Under the pieces are notes generated by a model that did no database searches, was not told the DNA's origin, and saw nothing but the letters and a program-made list of their open reading frames with translations. The translations under genes were made by a program, and so were the position numbers. Positions 8,646 through 18,613 of a stretch of 64,000 nucleotides of DNA are shown in pieces. This DNA is from Alteromonadaceae bacterium Bs31 (lineage in GTDB: Bacteria; Pseudomonadota; Gammaproteobacteria; Pseudomonadales; Cellvibrionaceae). The first letter of the stretch is position 1. Every line of letters starts with the position of its first letter. The stretch lies in NCBI GenBank assembly GCA_900177435.1, contig FXAI01000001.1, positions 415,663 to 479,662 on the forward strand, in the 5' to 3' direction.

Positions 8646-8960
8646 TTAACTAATTGCGGGACAATAAATGGATTTTAGTGTTTGTATCACTTTAATAGCA
8701 TGGTCGCCAGCTAATCTATAGAAAACAGTTTGGCCTTGTTTTCTAGTATCCACCAAGCCGGCTTCACGAAGGCGAGCAAGGTGTTGAGATAGAGCAGATT
8801 GGCTGAGAGGTACTAACTCGTTGAGCTCACCAACACACAGCTCGCTATCGCCAAGAGAGCAGCAAATCATCAGTCTGCTTTCATTACCAAGCTCTTTCAG
8901 CAAGCTAGCTGCATCTTTAGCGTGCGCTGCTAATTCTTCGAGTGAAGACATACTATCCAT
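8646..8960 (-). CDS. ArsR-family repressor, persulfide-sensing (BigR/SqrR/YgaV) type
   Basis: A 104-residue winged-helix repressor. The recognition helix region is [19 protein letters not shown] (52-70), followed by the wing TRKQGQTVFYRL. Cysteines occur at 33/34 in the alpha-2 region and at 100 near the C-terminus (SIYCPAIS). This is the spacing of the Cys pair that forms a tetrasulfide link in BigR and SqrR. I chose ATG 8960 (MDSMSSLEE), because the frame to 9026 adds a basic tail unlike the family. It is first in a two-gene operon with the rhodanese. A paralogue with the same cysteine layout lies at 44779. Sulfur sensing is inferred from family and residues. Confidence 0.85.
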   Translation of the reverse strand: MDSMSSLEELAAHAKDAASLLKELGNESRLMICCSLGDSELCVGELNELVPLSQSALSQHLARLREAGLVDTRKQGQTVFYRLAGDHAIKVIQTLKSIYCPAIS

Positions 8961-9037
8961 TGTTGCTGCCCTTTTATTCTGTTTAACGCGCGATTTTATC
9001 TTAGAGGCTTGTGCCGTAGCAAGCAAATCAGGCTATC

Positions 9038-9065
9038 AAAAAAAAGAGCCACAGCTGCGGCCCTC
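9038..9065 (-). terminator. Rho-independent terminator of the large chemoreceptor gene
   Basis: On the minus strand GAGGGCCGCAGCTGTGGCTC forms a GC-rich hairpin (GCCGC/GTGGC core with one G-U pair) followed by eight T. It begins 30 bp after the chemoreceptor stop codon at 9095. Confidence 0.78.
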
Positions 9066-9094
9066 AATTTTAAATGAACGTTTGAATACGGGTT

Positions 9095-12000
9095 TTAGCG
9101 TTTAAAAAATGCAACCATTTGATCCATCTGGTGGGCGAGGTCAGCCATGCTTTCGCTTGTTGCCGAAGCTTGTTCAACCAGTGCGGCGTTTTGCTGTGTC
9201 ATTTGGTCCATTTGAGCAACCGCCGTATTGACTTGCTCAATGCCTGTTGTCTGCTCTCGTGCGCTGGTAAAAATCTGGTCCATCATACTGCCAACCCGTT
9301 CTATTTCCTGCACGATGGTTTGCAGTGTTTTTCCTGAATCTTCAACCAGCGACGCACCATCATTAACCTTTGATTCGGAGTCTTGAATTAATTCCTTGAT
9401 TTCTTTTGCTGCAGATGCAGAGCGTTGTGCCAGGTTGCGTACTTCGCCGGCCACTACAGCAAAGCCTCTACCCTGTTCTCCCGCTCGAGCGGCTTCTACG
9501 GCAGCGTTTAATGCCAGTAGATTTGTTTGGAAAGCGATCTCGTCGATGACACCAATAATATTGGCGATCTTTGTGCTGGAGTCCGAAATTTCTGCCATTG
9601 CCTGAGCGGTTTTTTGAACCGACTCATTGCCTCTGCGCGCGATATTAATAGAGCGGTCCGACAGTTCGTTGGCTTCTTTTGCATTGTCTTCACTATGACG
9701 AACGATGTTGATCATCTCCTCCATACTGGCGGCAGTTTCTTCCAGAGACGAGGCTTGTTCTTCTGTGCGCTGACTTAAATCTGTGTTGCCTGCAGATATC
9801 TCAGTTGCACCTCTGGCTATGTTTGATGAGGCTTCCGAGATTTTCTCGATAACATCTCGTAGTTTATCAACCGTTGCATTGGCATCTATTTTCAGCTTTG
9901 CAAACTCGCCTTCGTAATCCCGCTCAATTTTCTGTGAAAGGTCGCCATTGGCCAGAGCTGCGAAGATACGAATAATATCCTCCAATGCAACATTGGTGGT
10001 TTGCATTAAGCGGTTTAGACCCTCGCTCACTTTCAGGAAGAAGCCATGTTTGTCGTCGGAACGTAGCTTTTTACTAAAGTCACCTGACGCTGCGGCATTA
10101 ATTATAGCGTCTATGTCTGTTTCAATAGCGACTTCTGCTGTGCGATCAAGCCACTCGACAACAGTACCTAAACGTTCACCTTGAGCGTTATTAATAGGGT
10201 TGGCGGTGAGATTAAAGGTGCGCTTGCCAGCCTTTACTTCACTTTTGTAAGTGTTATTGAGGTTTGACAATATTGAACGCTGATGAGAGGGATTAATATG
10301 GAAAATATCCATGTTTTTATGCAGTAGTTTACCTGCATCGAAATTTCCCAAATGCTCTTTAAGATCATATTCAGCGTGCTTCATCATGCTGGATAATGCG
10401 CCATTGGTATAAATAATGTTGAAGTTTTCATCCGCAATCATCGTGCTGGTAGAGGAGCTGTCCAGTGCTTGCCGAATACGCGCGTTTTCGTCGGAAACCC
10501 TCTTTTCTTCAATGGCTTTTGCGAGGCTTTCTGTGATGTTTTCCCACTCTACAACCGCGCCTAAAAATTCGCCGTCTTCATTGCGTATCGGCGTTGCCGA
10601 TAAATTAAAGTTCAAGGCAGAGATGGCCAGCTGTGTCTTATAGCTACCCTGTAATTCTCTTAACATTCGTCGTTGGTGGGCAGGGTTTTTATGAAACTGG
10701 TCGATGTTGGAGCCTTTTAAGGTCGCTGCATTAAAACCGCTGATCTCTTTTTTTAAGTCTGGCGCCACATCATGCATGAGTTGATCTATGGCTTTGTTCA
10801 TATACACGATATTGAAGTCTGCATCGGCAATCATCACCGCTGTAGCGGATACGTCCAGCGCCTGCTTTATTATTAATGTTTGCGTTGCTTGCTCTTTTGC
10901 CTGTTGGGCAGATTTTTCCGCGGCTTGAGCGCTATCCGCAGCTATCTGTTGCTGTCGCCTTTGCTCATCGCTGGCGGCTTTTACTTGCTGTATTGCAGCG
11001 TTAACTCCCTGAGTGAGGGTTCCTAGCTGCCCCGGGTAATTGTCTGAAACTCGCTCGTCAAAATTACCCTTGCCCAACTCTTCTAACACAACATTAGTGC
11101 CGGTTATGGAAGTGGAAAGATTGGAAAGCAGGGAATTTAGCGCTCTGCTGGTATCGCCTACTTCGTCTTTATAGGCGTTATTACATATCAGCTGGAAGTT
11201 ACCTTCTCGTTGCACCCTCTGAATGATGTCGCCCAGCTGTAGGATTGGCGCACTAATAATCTTGCTAATACCAAAAGCAAACACGGAGATGATCGCAATG
11301 CCCAGCAGAGCGAAAAAGAACAAAGTCCACTTAAGCGCTGTAATGCCGGCAAAGGCTTCAGCCTTTTCAATTTCCGCTAAAATTGCCCATTGGAATTCTC
11401 CCAGGTCAATTGCACTAAATGAGGATAAAACGCTTAAGCCTGTGTAATCGATAATTATTTTTTCGCCGGACTCTCCGTTAAGCGCCTTCTGGCTAGCCTC
11501 TGTATCAACCGAACCTGTTTCCGGGTGTCTGAAGGACGCCACTACACTATGGGATTGCGGGTCTAAGTAGGAATCTGAGCGCATCAGCTTATCTTCACCT
11601 ACCAGATAGCTTTCACCCGTTTCCCCCATTCCTGAGCGTTCTGACATAATGGCGTTAATGGGTTCCAGTGGCATTTGAAATACCAGTACTGCAATGCGTT
11701 GCTCGTTATGAAATATTGGCGTACTAATAAAGCTTGCGGGTGCTTCGTAAGAGGGCGTGTAGGAAGCAAAATCTGTTAAAGTAGTTTCTCCGCTTTTAAG
11801 TTGTACGGCTGCTTTAAACGCTGCTGCAAAATTGGTGTCAGCGTAGGGGCCGTCCAACAGGGAAGTGCCGTAATCCAGTTCTTTAAAGACTGAGTAAACA
11901 ATGTCACCGCTTTGTGCGTCTACAATAAAGAAATCATAAAAACCGAACTCTTCGATAAAGCGCCTGAACCCCTGGTGATATTTTTCATGCACCCGGTGGT

Positions 12001-12526
12001 ACACGCTGCGCCCTTGAGCGGTGTCTAAGCGGTGTTTCTCTCCCGGCGGATGGATATTTTGAACGATATAGGCATGTTGAAGTGCAATGGCTTGTTCATT
12101 AATGCCGTCGATTAGGGGCGCGATATCTGCGGGGCGGCCATCGTTTTCTTCCAGATATTTTGTACCAAATTCATCGTTGTAGTAACGAGAGAGCTCCTTT
12201 TTGAACTCATCGATTTGCTCGGGAGTATATTTTTCTGAGTTGATGACGCGTTTAAACGAGCGGGAAAATGCGCCGGCGGCGTTTATCACGGTGGTGCTCT
12301 CTGCCATGGTGGTTACCTGGCTGCGGACACCATCGAAATAGCGTTCGATAGCCGCGGATTTAATTTGTCTCACCGCGTTCAGCTGGTCAAATGCCTGCTT
12401 TTCCAGCTGCTGAGTAGCAACCACTGATGCGATTATCGAGACAATTAGCATCGGTACTAGCCCGACAACAAGAAGTACAGAGATAAGCTTTTGTGCCAGT
12501 GTGAGGTTCAAAAACCAAGTTTTCAT
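9095..12526 (-). CDS. Methyl-accepting chemotaxis protein with Cache-type sensor and two PAS domains
   Basis: A 1143-residue chemoreceptor. TM1 is about residues 14-37. A long periplasmic region of about 360 residues has Cache-like features and ends at TM2 near 400-424. HAMP-like segments follow. Two consecutive PAS domains (about 555-670 and 680-795) resemble each other closely and share the patterns ADxxFNIxYxN and FHxNPxHQRxxL. The C-terminal signalling domain (about 880-1143) has the hairpin tip [44 protein letters not shown] split over its usual positions. No CheR-binding pentapeptide is visible; the protein ends VAFFKR. It sits alone between the ArsR gene and a divergent oxidoreductase, with its own terminator. 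The ligand is unknown; PAS-bound cofactors were not identified. Confidence 0.9.
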   Translation of the reverse strand: MKTWFLNLTLAQKLISVLLVVGLVPMLIVSIIASVVATQQLEKQAFDQLNAVRQIKSAAIERYFDGVRSQVTTMAESTTVINAAGAFSRSFKRVINSEKYTPEQIDEFKKELSRYYNDEFGTKYLEENDGRPADIAPLIDGINEQAIALQHAYIVQNIHPPGEKHRLDTAQGRSVYHRVHEKYHQGFRRFIEEFGFYDFFIVDAQSGDIVYSVFKELDYGTSLLDGPYADTNFAAAFKAAVQLKSGETTLTDFASYTPSYEAPASFISTPIFHNEQRIAVLVFQMPLEPINAIMSERSGMGETGESYLVGEDKLMRSDSYLDPQSHSVVASFRHPETGSVDTEASQKALNGESGEKIIIDYTGLSVLSSFSAIDLGEFQWAILAEIEKAEAFAGITALKWTLFFFALLGIAIISVFAFGISKIISAPILQLGDIIQRVQREGNFQLICNNAYKDEVGDTSRALNSLLSNLSTSITGTNVVLEELGKGNFDERVSDNYPGQLGTLTQGVNAAIQQVKAASDEQRRQQQIAADSAQAAEKSAQQAKEQATQTLIIKQALDVSATAVMIADADFNIVYMNKAIDQLMHDVAPDLKKEISGFNAATLKGSNIDQFHKNPAHQRRMLRELQGSYKTQLAISALNFNLSATPIRNEDGEFLGAVVEWENITESLAKAIEEKRVSDENARIRQALDSSSTSTMIADENFNIIYTNGALSSMMKHAEYDLKEHLGNFDAGKLLHKNMDIFHINPSHQRSILSNLNNTYKSEVKAGKRTFNLTANPINNAQGERLGTVVEWLDRTAEVAIETDIDAIINAAASGDFSKKLRSDDKHGFFLKVSEGLNRLMQTTNVALEDIIRIFAALANGDLSQKIERDYEGEFAKLKIDANATVDKLRDVIEKISEASSNIARGATEISAGNTDLSQRTEEQASSLEETAASMEEMINIVRHSEDNAKEANELSDRSINIARRGNESVQKTAQAMAEISDSSTKIANIIGVIDEIAFQTNLLALNAAVEAARAGEQGRGFAVVAGEVRNLAQRSASAAKEIKELIQDSESKVNDGASLVEDSGKTLQTIVQEIERVGSMMDQIFTSAREQTTGIEQVNTAVAQMDQMTQQNAALVEQASATSESMADLAHQMDQMVAFFKR

Positions 12527-12793
12527 CCTATTAACCCTTCAGATTCCTACAGTTATTCGCTGCTTGTTGTTCGCTGGCTGCGGCGGTGTTCAACAGCCTG
12601 TTTGGGGAATTGAGCTGAGCCGCTCAAGTTTGCTCTTACTCAACTATAGTTGAGCTGGCATGTCTGGTTAGAACTATCCGTTATAGCGAGGGGGAGAGCT
12701 TTATGCATGCGGGCCTTAGCGCGAGCTGAACTTATGTTGATGGGATTCGTGCGATAATCAGCACTGATTTTGTGCACAATTTGGAGGCTAAAT

Positions 12794-13789
12794 GTGACAG
12801 GCAAGCATTTGAGATGGGGCATATTAAGTACCGCTAAGATCGCCCGAGAAAAACTGATACCCGCGCTGCATTCTTCTGCAAAAAATACGGTGAATGCCAT
12901 TGCTTCCCGAAACCTGGAGAGTGCTGAATCTTGCGCCAAACAGCTTGGTATTCCCACGGCCTTTGGTGACTACCAGCATTTGCTCGACAGCCCCGATATA
13001 GACGCTATATACAACCCTTTACCCAATCATTTGCACGTGCCCTGGACCATAAGAGCTATTGAAGCGGGCAAACATGTACTGTGCGAGAAGCCCATAGGGC
13101 TCGATGCGGCCGATACTGAAAATTTATTAGCGCATAGATTAAAGCATCCGCAAGTGCAGGTAATGGAAGCTTTTATGTACCGCTTTCATCCCCAATGGGC
13201 AAAGGCTCGTGAACTGCTGGCTCACGGGGAAATAGGTAAGATCAGCAGCATCGAAGCCGTATTTACCTACTTCAACCGGGATGCTAAAAATGTGCGTAAC
13301 ATGGCTACTATTGGTGGCGGTGGTTTACTGGATATTGGTTGTTACTGTATTTCTGCTGCACGATTTTTATTAGAAAGCGAACCGTCGCGAGCAGTGGCTG
13401 CGCTCACTATTGACCCGGAATTTCAAACAGACTGCCATAGCCATGCCATTCTCGATTTTGGCGAGGCGCGAGCAAATATTTTTTGTTCAACCCAAAGCGA
13501 GCCGAGTCAGCGGGTAACGGTTTGGGGAGAACACGGCAGCCTGTTAATTGATATGCCTTTTTACCAGCCTGAAAATTGCATGGCCAGTCTTCGTGTTTTT
13601 CATAATCGAGAAGAAAAAATTATAGAAACAGAAGCTTGTAATCATTATGAGAAACAGCTTGATGCGTTTGCCGATGCTGTTTTAAACGGGCAGCATAAAT
13701 TGCTTCCTCTGGAGGACAGCCTGGCAAATATGAAAGTAATTGATGCAATATTCAAAAGCAACAACACAAACACCTGGGTAACTATTTAA
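12794..13789 (+). CDS. Gfo/Idh/MocA-family NAD(P)-dependent oxidoreductase
   Basis: A 331-residue cytoplasmic dehydrogenase acting on a sugar, inositol or related compound. The N-terminal Rossmann domain shows WGILSTAKIAREKLIPAL and the family motif GKHVLCEKPIGLD, with the catalytic lysine of the EKP tripeptide. The C-terminal alpha/beta domain includes MEAFMYRFHPQW and GGGGLLDIGCYC, where the aspartate and the following sequence are typical of dimeric dihydrodiol or glucose-fructose oxidoreductase relatives. Translation begins at GTG 12794, six bases after GGAGG; the TTG at 12770 lacks such a site. A 50-bp repeat starts at the base after its stop codon. The substrate cannot be named. Confidence 0.88.
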   Translation: MTGKHLRWGILSTAKIAREKLIPALHSSAKNTVNAIASRNLESAESCAKQLGIPTAFGDYQHLLDSPDIDAIYNPLPNHLHVPWTIRAIEAGKHVLCEKPIGLDAADTENLLAHRLKHPQVQVMEAFMYRFHPQWAKARELLAHGEIGKISSIEAVFTYFNRDAKNVRNMATIGGGGLLDIGCYCISAARFLLESEPSRAVAALTIDPEFQTDCHSHAILDFGEARANIFCSTQSEPSQRVTVWGEHGSLLIDMPFYQPENCMASLRVFHNREEKIIETEACNHYEKQLDAFADAVLNGQHKLLPLEDSLANMKVIDAIFKSNNTNTWVTI

Positions 13790-13860
13790 CCCCAGGGATG
13801 GGGTGTATGCCGAAATTTGTAGGGAACACATTCGGCGAAGCCCTAGGGATGGGGTGTATG
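13790..13860 (+). repeat. Stop-codon-adjacent 50-bp repeat, 1.4 units
   Basis: The repeat starts at the first base after the TAA of the oxidoreductase gene with CCCCAGGGATGGGGTGTATG, and the same block recurs at 13841-13860 with one change, a spacing of 51 bp. The middle contains AATTTGT-AGGGA-ACACATT, a 7-bp stem with one mismatch. The unit matches the reverse complement of the five-unit array at 37811-38060 over nearly its whole length. Confidence 0.85.
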
Positions 13861-14081
13861 CTCTACTATAGCGGGGGGATAAACCGGTAAAACGCCCTAT
13901 GCGCTGTATACAATAATCCTTCCTTTCGATACCCAGAATTTATATTTATTTCGAAAAATATAAATGAATATTCTCCCTTCGCGTTCAGCTATCGTTCAAG
14001 TTCGGCGAGCCTATAATGCTTCCGCCGATCAGACGATACGGTGATTAATTTAATATATTTTACCTTTAAGGGAGAGAATCA

Positions 14082-14612
14082 ATGAAGAAATTTATACTTG
14101 GCTTGTTGTGTGTCGCCTTGCCTTTGTCTGCTTCTGCAGAATGGGTTGCGGGTGTTCAGTATTTTAACCTGTCTGATGATGATGGCGGCGCTGATTTAAG
14201 TTTTGGCGGTGTGAGCGCGTCCATAGGTTATAAATTTGATATGGGTTGTAACTGCTATATTATTCCAAGCTTCAATTACGGTATTGGTCTAAGTGACGAA
14301 AAAATGAGTTTTGGCGAGGGTATGGATGCAAGCCTGGAACTGGATAATATGATGGGCTTTGATGTACGTGGACAGTGGGAGTTTGACTCTGGCATGTACG
14401 TGTTTGCCGCACCTTCTTATCGTCAATTGGAGATCACGGCTAAAGCAAGTATCGGGGAATTCTCTGGATCGAGTTCGGCTGAGAGTGATTGGGAGTTTGG
14501 CCTGGGCGCTGGGCTTGGTTATAACTTTAATGAAACTATTGGTGTGGAAGCTGGTTACGAGCGTATTGATACCTCGGACATCTGGTCTGTAGGAATGCGC
14601 TTTAATTTTTAA
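14082..14612 (+). CDS. Small outer-membrane beta-barrel protein
   Basis: A 176-residue exported protein with a signal peptide (MKKFILGLLCVALPLSASA, cleavage before EW at 20/21). Alternating hydrophobic and polar strands follow and the last strand ends WSVGMRFNF, with the C-terminal Phe typical of outer-membrane insertion. The length and glycine-rich turns suggest an eight-stranded OmpA/OmpX-like barrel without a periplasmic domain. A vicinal CNC at the second strand is unusual. TAAGGGAGAG lies before ATG 14082. It is monocistronic between the repeat and glk. Specific function is unknown. Confidence 0.8.
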   Translation: MKKFILGLLCVALPLSASAEWVAGVQYFNLSDDDGGADLSFGGVSASIGYKFDMGCNCYIIPSFNYGIGLSDEKMSFGEGMDASLELDNMMGFDVRGQWEFDSGMYVFAAPSYRQLEITAKASIGEFSGSSSAESDWEFGLGAGLGYNFNETIGVEAGYERIDTSDIWSVGMRFNF

Positions 14613-14757
14613 TTCGTTCTCATAGTTAAGCAAGGGTTCCACTGTGAGCCCTTGCGAAAAAATTGATTTATCCGGGGCTTTTAGTGCTCTATCCTTGACC
14701 TCGACGCCCGCTTTGCCTAGAGTGCGCCGCATACCAATAAAATCGAGGTTGCTTCAC

Positions 14758-15717
14758 ATGTTTCCTTCTATAGTCGCAGATATCGGTGGCACAAATGCCC
14801 GCTTCGCTCTGGTTGTTGGTGAGCAGGCTGGCCAGTTTGTAATCGAGAATATTAGTATTTTAAACGGCTCGGAATACGCTACTTTTTCTGATGCTTTACG
14901 CGCTTATATGTCGCAGTTGGATGGGGTGAAGGTGCATTCCGCCTGTGTAGCCATCGCCGGCCCGGTAGAGGGTGATGCCGTTAAAATGACTAATTTGAGT
15001 TGGTCTTTTAGCCAGGCTGCGGTCTGTGAAGAATTCGCTTTTAATCGCTTTATTGCTATTAATGACTTTGCCTCCCTGGCGGTTGCTACCAGCGCCTTGT
15101 TACCGGGCGACTTAGTCTCCCTGCGTGATGGGCTTCGAGACCCGCGAGGTAATAAAGCTATTTTGGGCCCGGGTACGGGGCTTGGCGTCGCTGGCCTGGC
15201 ATATACCGGCAAGGGCTGGTTACCTATCCCCAGTGAGGGTGGGCACGTGAATATTGCTCCTGCAACGCCACTGGAATGCGAGGTGATTAAAGCGGCCATG
15301 GCCCGGCATGGACACGTTTCGGCAGAGGTGTTTATCTCTGGCCCCGGTTTGGTGAACCTCTACAAAGTCATGTGCGATGTCAACGGCGCTGAGCCACGCA
15401 GCCTTGAACCTAAAAATGTCACCGCTGAAGGTGTTTCTGGTGAGGATCAAAATTGCAGACAAACACTTGATGTCTTCTGTAGCTTTATTGGCTCTCTCGC
15501 CGGAAATATCGCACTCACTTACGGTGCAAAAGGCGGCGTGTATTTGGGGGGCGGTGTATTACCTCGTATTGCTGATTTCCTTAAGGCCAGTGATTTTAAT
15601 CAACGTTTTAGCGACAAGGGCGTGATGAGTAAATACGTGAAGGACATACCCGTTGATTTAATTTCTCATCCCCACCTCGCCATTCTGGGCTCCGCGGCCT
15701 GGTTAGCGCAGTTTTAG
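14758..15717 (+). CDS. glk: Glucokinase
   Basis: A 319-residue cytoplasmic enzyme that phosphorylates glucose with ATP to glucose 6-phosphate. The phosphate motif IVADIGGTNARFALV opens the protein, the substrate region includes INDFAS, and the second nucleotide segment LGPGTGLGVAGL is present. These features match the bacterial Glk family (PF02685) rather than ROK kinases, and the length is typical. ATG 14758 with GAGG ten bases upstream is preferred over the longer frame from 14644. The GH3 beta-glucosidase gene converges on it across a shared terminator, and it would use the glucose that enzyme releases. Confidence 0.93.
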   Translation: MFPSIVADIGGTNARFALVVGEQAGQFVIENISILNGSEYATFSDALRAYMSQLDGVKVHSACVAIAGPVEGDAVKMTNLSWSFSQAAVCEEFAFNRFIAINDFASLAVATSALLPGDLVSLRDGLRDPRGNKAILGPGTGLGVAGLAYTGKGWLPIPSEGGHVNIAPATPLECEVIKAAMARHGHVSAEVFISGPGLVNLYKVMCDVNGAEPRSLEPKNVTAEGVSGEDQNCRQTLDVFCSFIGSLAGNIALTYGAKGGVYLGGGVLPRIADFLKASDFNQRFSDKGVMSKYVKDIPVDLISHPHLAILGSAAWLAQF

Positions 15718-15726
15718 CGAAAAAAA

Positions 15727-15745
15727 AAGGGGCTTATCGCCCCTT
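15727..15745. terminator. Terminator between glk and the GH3 gene
   Basis: AAGGGGC-TTATC-GCCCCTT is a perfect 7-bp stem. It has eight A on its left and a T-rich tail on its right, so it can stop transcription from both converging genes. Confidence 0.88.
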
Positions 15746-15809
15746 GTTTCTCTTTAGTGATTGATGGTTAATTGTTAGTTATTAGCTATCAAACATTAAC
15801 TACCAAACA

Positions 15810-18356
15810 TTAGTTATCGCACAAATTAATGGCGTCTGCCGGAGCCGGTGCTATGGCTAATTCTTTCAGTGTGATATTAAAATTACCCGATGAATCCACC
15901 CGCAGTAAACTATTAATTTTCGCCAGGTCCGTTCGATGCTGTGCCACGCAGCTCAGCGGCACGTACACTTTATGCCAGCTGTTTAGCGGCAATACTTTAA
16001 GCTGCTCGGTGATTTCCAGTTGGTCTGCACAAAGGTGGCCGCACTCCATTCTTATCCATACCTTTTCAGTGGCAGCTTGCGCAATATTTAGGTCGAATTG
16101 CAGGGCGTGGTTTTTTGCCAGGTTCTCTAGCAGGGATTGAGTTTTACCATTTTGAATAACAGCGTTATTTCTTGGGGCGTCCTGCCAGTGGAGGTTCATG
16201 TTTTTTATTTCGCCAAGCTCATTGCGTTCAACGCTGGCGCTTATTCCATGCCACTCAACGGCGTCCTTCACTGGGAATTTTTCCAGGCTCTTTAACTCCA
16301 GGTGCAGGGAAATATCGCTGCCCTTGTATTGGTGGGTAGCCACTTCCGCCAATTGATCTGGCAGGTTGCAGCCATTGATTCGAGCGGCATAGTTTTCATC
16401 AAATAAGGGTGTTTCGGTCGGATGGCTATAAGTCAGCCCAAAGCCAAAAGGAAACAGTGGCTTTGCGTGCTGGCCATTTTGTTGTGGGCAGGTTTGCGAG
16501 GGCCAGGAAAAGGGCAGTCGTCCGTGAAAATCAAAGGGCGACTTAGAGGACTCGCTGGCGAACAGAAGATCGGCAATACCTGCCCCTTCCGATCCGGGAA
16601 GCCATGCCATTACGAAGGCGTCGGACTGATTGAGTTCCTTGTTGGTTAAACGAGGTCGGCCGGATACAAATACCGAAACGGTGGGTATGCCCTCAGATTT
16701 AAACTTTTTTAGCAGGCTCAGGGCTTGTGGGTATTCGCGCGCATATTCCAGCGTTTTCAGGTTTTGCAAATCACCACGCATTTCGGCATACGGTTCTTCG
16801 CCAAACACCACAATAGCCACATCTGGCTTTTGCTGGTATTCGCCATTACTGCTCAAGCTCACCATACCCCCTGCGTTGTGCACAGCGTTTTCAATGCCTT
16901 TGTAAATACTGGTAGCAAGAGGGAAGTCTTCTGCGTGGGTATCGTTGCCTTGCCAGCTTATCGTCCAGCCGCCGCTCTGCATGGCCGGGCTATCGGCTGC
17001 GTTGCCGGTAACCAGAATGTTCGCCTTGTTGGGTAGCGGTAAGATAGAGGCATTGTTTTTTAACAGCACCAAAGAGCGTCTTACGGCCTCTCTGGCAAGT
17101 TGCCGGTGCTCTGCTGTGCTTAGGTACTTTTTATTATTATCGTTACTGCGCAGGCTTGGTTTTACGAACAGCGTGCCGCTGCGTAACTTCACCCGTAAAA
17201 TACGGCTCACGGCATCGTCAATTCGGCTCATTGGAATTTCGCCGGATTTTACCTGAGCGATGGTATTGCTAATTGTGTTCTGCCAGTCTGGAGCATCGGG
17301 CACCATGAGCATGTCCACTCCGGCGTTAATGGCCGTAGCGCAACTATCTCTGGTACAGCCGTCAATATGGCCGATGGCATTCCAATCGCTTACCACAAAA
17401 CCATCGAAGCCCATTCGCTCCTTCAATACATCGGTGAGCAGGTAGCGCTGAGCATGCATACTCAGCCCCTGCCAGCTGGAATAAGAAGCCATAACCGTTT
17501 GTGCGCCTTCAGAAAGGCCAGCAAAATAACCGGCAGCATGTTGTTCGATGAGTTCTTGTTCCGAGATGAGCGTTTTGCCCTGGTCATCGCCATTGTGGGT
17601 GCCGCCATCGCCAATAAAGTGCTTTACCGTTGCGATCACTCTGTTCTGCCCCAGAAAGTCGCTGGATTTGGCATCACCCTGTAGCCCTAACACCATAGCG
17701 GCGGTCATTTTGGCCACTAGCTCTGGCTGCTCGCCAAAGCTTTCGTAGCTTCGGCCCCAGCGCAGGTTTTTGGCAACGGCGGCGGTCGGGGAGAAGTTCC
17801 AGTCAATACCGGTTGCCGCCACTTCTTTTGCTGTGGCTTGGCCGATTTTCCTTACCAGTTCTGGCTCGTTCGCTGCCCCCAGCGCGCTGTTGTGCGGGAA
17901 TAGTGTCGCTCCCACAACATTGTTGTGACCGTGTACTGCGTCAGTACCCCAGATAATGGGGATGGCTGGCAGGCCTTCGGGCATATCCATGGAAGCCAGC
18001 CAGTATGCGTCCGCTAAGGCTTGCCAGTCTTCAGCGCTGGCCTGCCGCTTGCCTCCCGGATACATTCCTCCACCGTTTAGTACTGAGCCGATGTAGTATT
18101 TTTTAAGCTGTTCAGGGGTGATGCCATTTATTGACGGTTGCATCATCTGGCCTACCTTCTGCTCCAGGCTCATATTTGCCAGGTGTTCTTTGATTCTGTT
18201 TTCCATTTCTGCTGTTTGCGCTATCGGCAGAGCCAGAGTGGGCCAGTCACTTTGTTCATTTAGGGCAGAAGTATTTTGCTGGTCGGGGTCGACCGTTTTG
18301 TCTGAGCAACCTGCTGCTAGAGTGAGCAGGCAGGCGGTGAGGAAAGGTCTAAGCAC
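15810..18356 (-). CDS. GH3 beta-glucosidase / exo-beta-glucanase, lipoprotein
   Basis: An 848-residue lipoprotein that should remove glucose from cello-oligosaccharides or other beta-glucans. The start is GTG 18356, preceded by AAGGAG; the frame open to 18524 is unrelated sequence. A lipobox LTLAAGC puts the acylated Cys at 17. The GH3 barrel includes IWGTDAVHGHNNV, KHFIGDGGT and FVVSDWNAIGHIDGC, in which the catalytic nucleophile is Asp324. The alpha/beta sandwich domain (about 395-650) follows with LLKNNASILPLPN. The last 160 residues form an ExoP-type extra domain, as in marine exo-1,3/1,4-beta-glucanases. It is probably anchored in the outer membrane or periplasm and works downstream of the cellulase at 54842. 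Confidence 0.92.
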   Translation of the reverse strand: MLRPFLTACLLTLAAGCSDKTVDPDQQNTSALNEQSDWPTLALPIAQTAEMENRIKEHLANMSLEQKVGQMMQPSINGITPEQLKKYYIGSVLNGGGMYPGGKRQASAEDWQALADAYWLASMDMPEGLPAIPIIWGTDAVHGHNNVVGATLFPHNSALGAANEPELVRKIGQATAKEVAATGIDWNFSPTAAVAKNLRWGRSYESFGEQPELVAKMTAAMVLGLQGDAKSSDFLGQNRVIATVKHFIGDGGTHNGDDQGKTLISEQELIEQHAAGYFAGLSEGAQTVMASYSSWQGLSMHAQRYLLTDVLKERMGFDGFVVSDWNAIGHIDGCTRDSCATAINAGVDMLMVPDAPDWQNTISNTIAQVKSGEIPMSRIDDAVSRILRVKLRSGTLFVKPSLRSNDNNKKYLSTAEHRQLAREAVRRSLVLLKNNASILPLPNKANILVTGNAADSPAMQSGGWTISWQGNDTHAEDFPLATSIYKGIENAVHNAGGMVSLSSNGEYQQKPDVAIVVFGEEPYAEMRGDLQNLKTLEYAREYPQALSLLKKFKSEGIPTVSVFVSGRPRLTNKELNQSDAFVMAWLPGSEGAGIADLLFASESSKSPFDFHGRLPFSWPSQTCPQQNGQHAKPLFPFGFGLTYSHPTETPLFDENYAARINGCNLPDQLAEVATHQYKGSDISLHLELKSLEKFPVKDAVEWHGISASVERNELGEIKNMNLHWQDAPRNNAVIQNGKTQSLLENLAKNHALQFDLNIAQAATEKVWIRMECGHLCADQLEITEQLKVLPLNSWHKVYVPLSCVAQHRTDLAKINSLLRVDSSGNFNITLKELAIAPAPADAINLCDN

Positions 18357-18613
18357 CGAGTTCTCCTTGTATTTATTATGGTTTTGTTGTCGGACTAACC
18401 CGACTGGGCGTGGCTTTGAGCTTAACGTAGATGCTCTGTGGGCCTCAATAGCTCGTTTTCGCTCAAAAGGGCGGGTTCGCACCTTTTTTGCGCATCTTAT
18501 CCCCAATTCTTTCGCGTATATCATTATTTTGCGCCAATTCTCCCACCGTTTGCTGGATTCTTTGCTAAGTTTAAAGGGAAGCTAATTCCCTCAATGATTG
18601 TGAGATAGTGTCC

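Noticed and set aside
12640-12957. 105-codon minus-strand frame before the Gfo/Idh gene
   Set aside because: Antisense to the start of a well-supported gene, with no ribosome site or recognisable sequence.
13790-13860. Integron attC site after a gene
   Set aside because: No integrase, no core-site pair of the attC form, and the element occurs in tandem arrays of fixed 50-bp units.
18357-18524. N-terminal extension of the GH3 enzyme by 56 residues
   Set aside because: It would bury the lipoprotein signal; AAGGAG before GTG 18356 gives a normal start.
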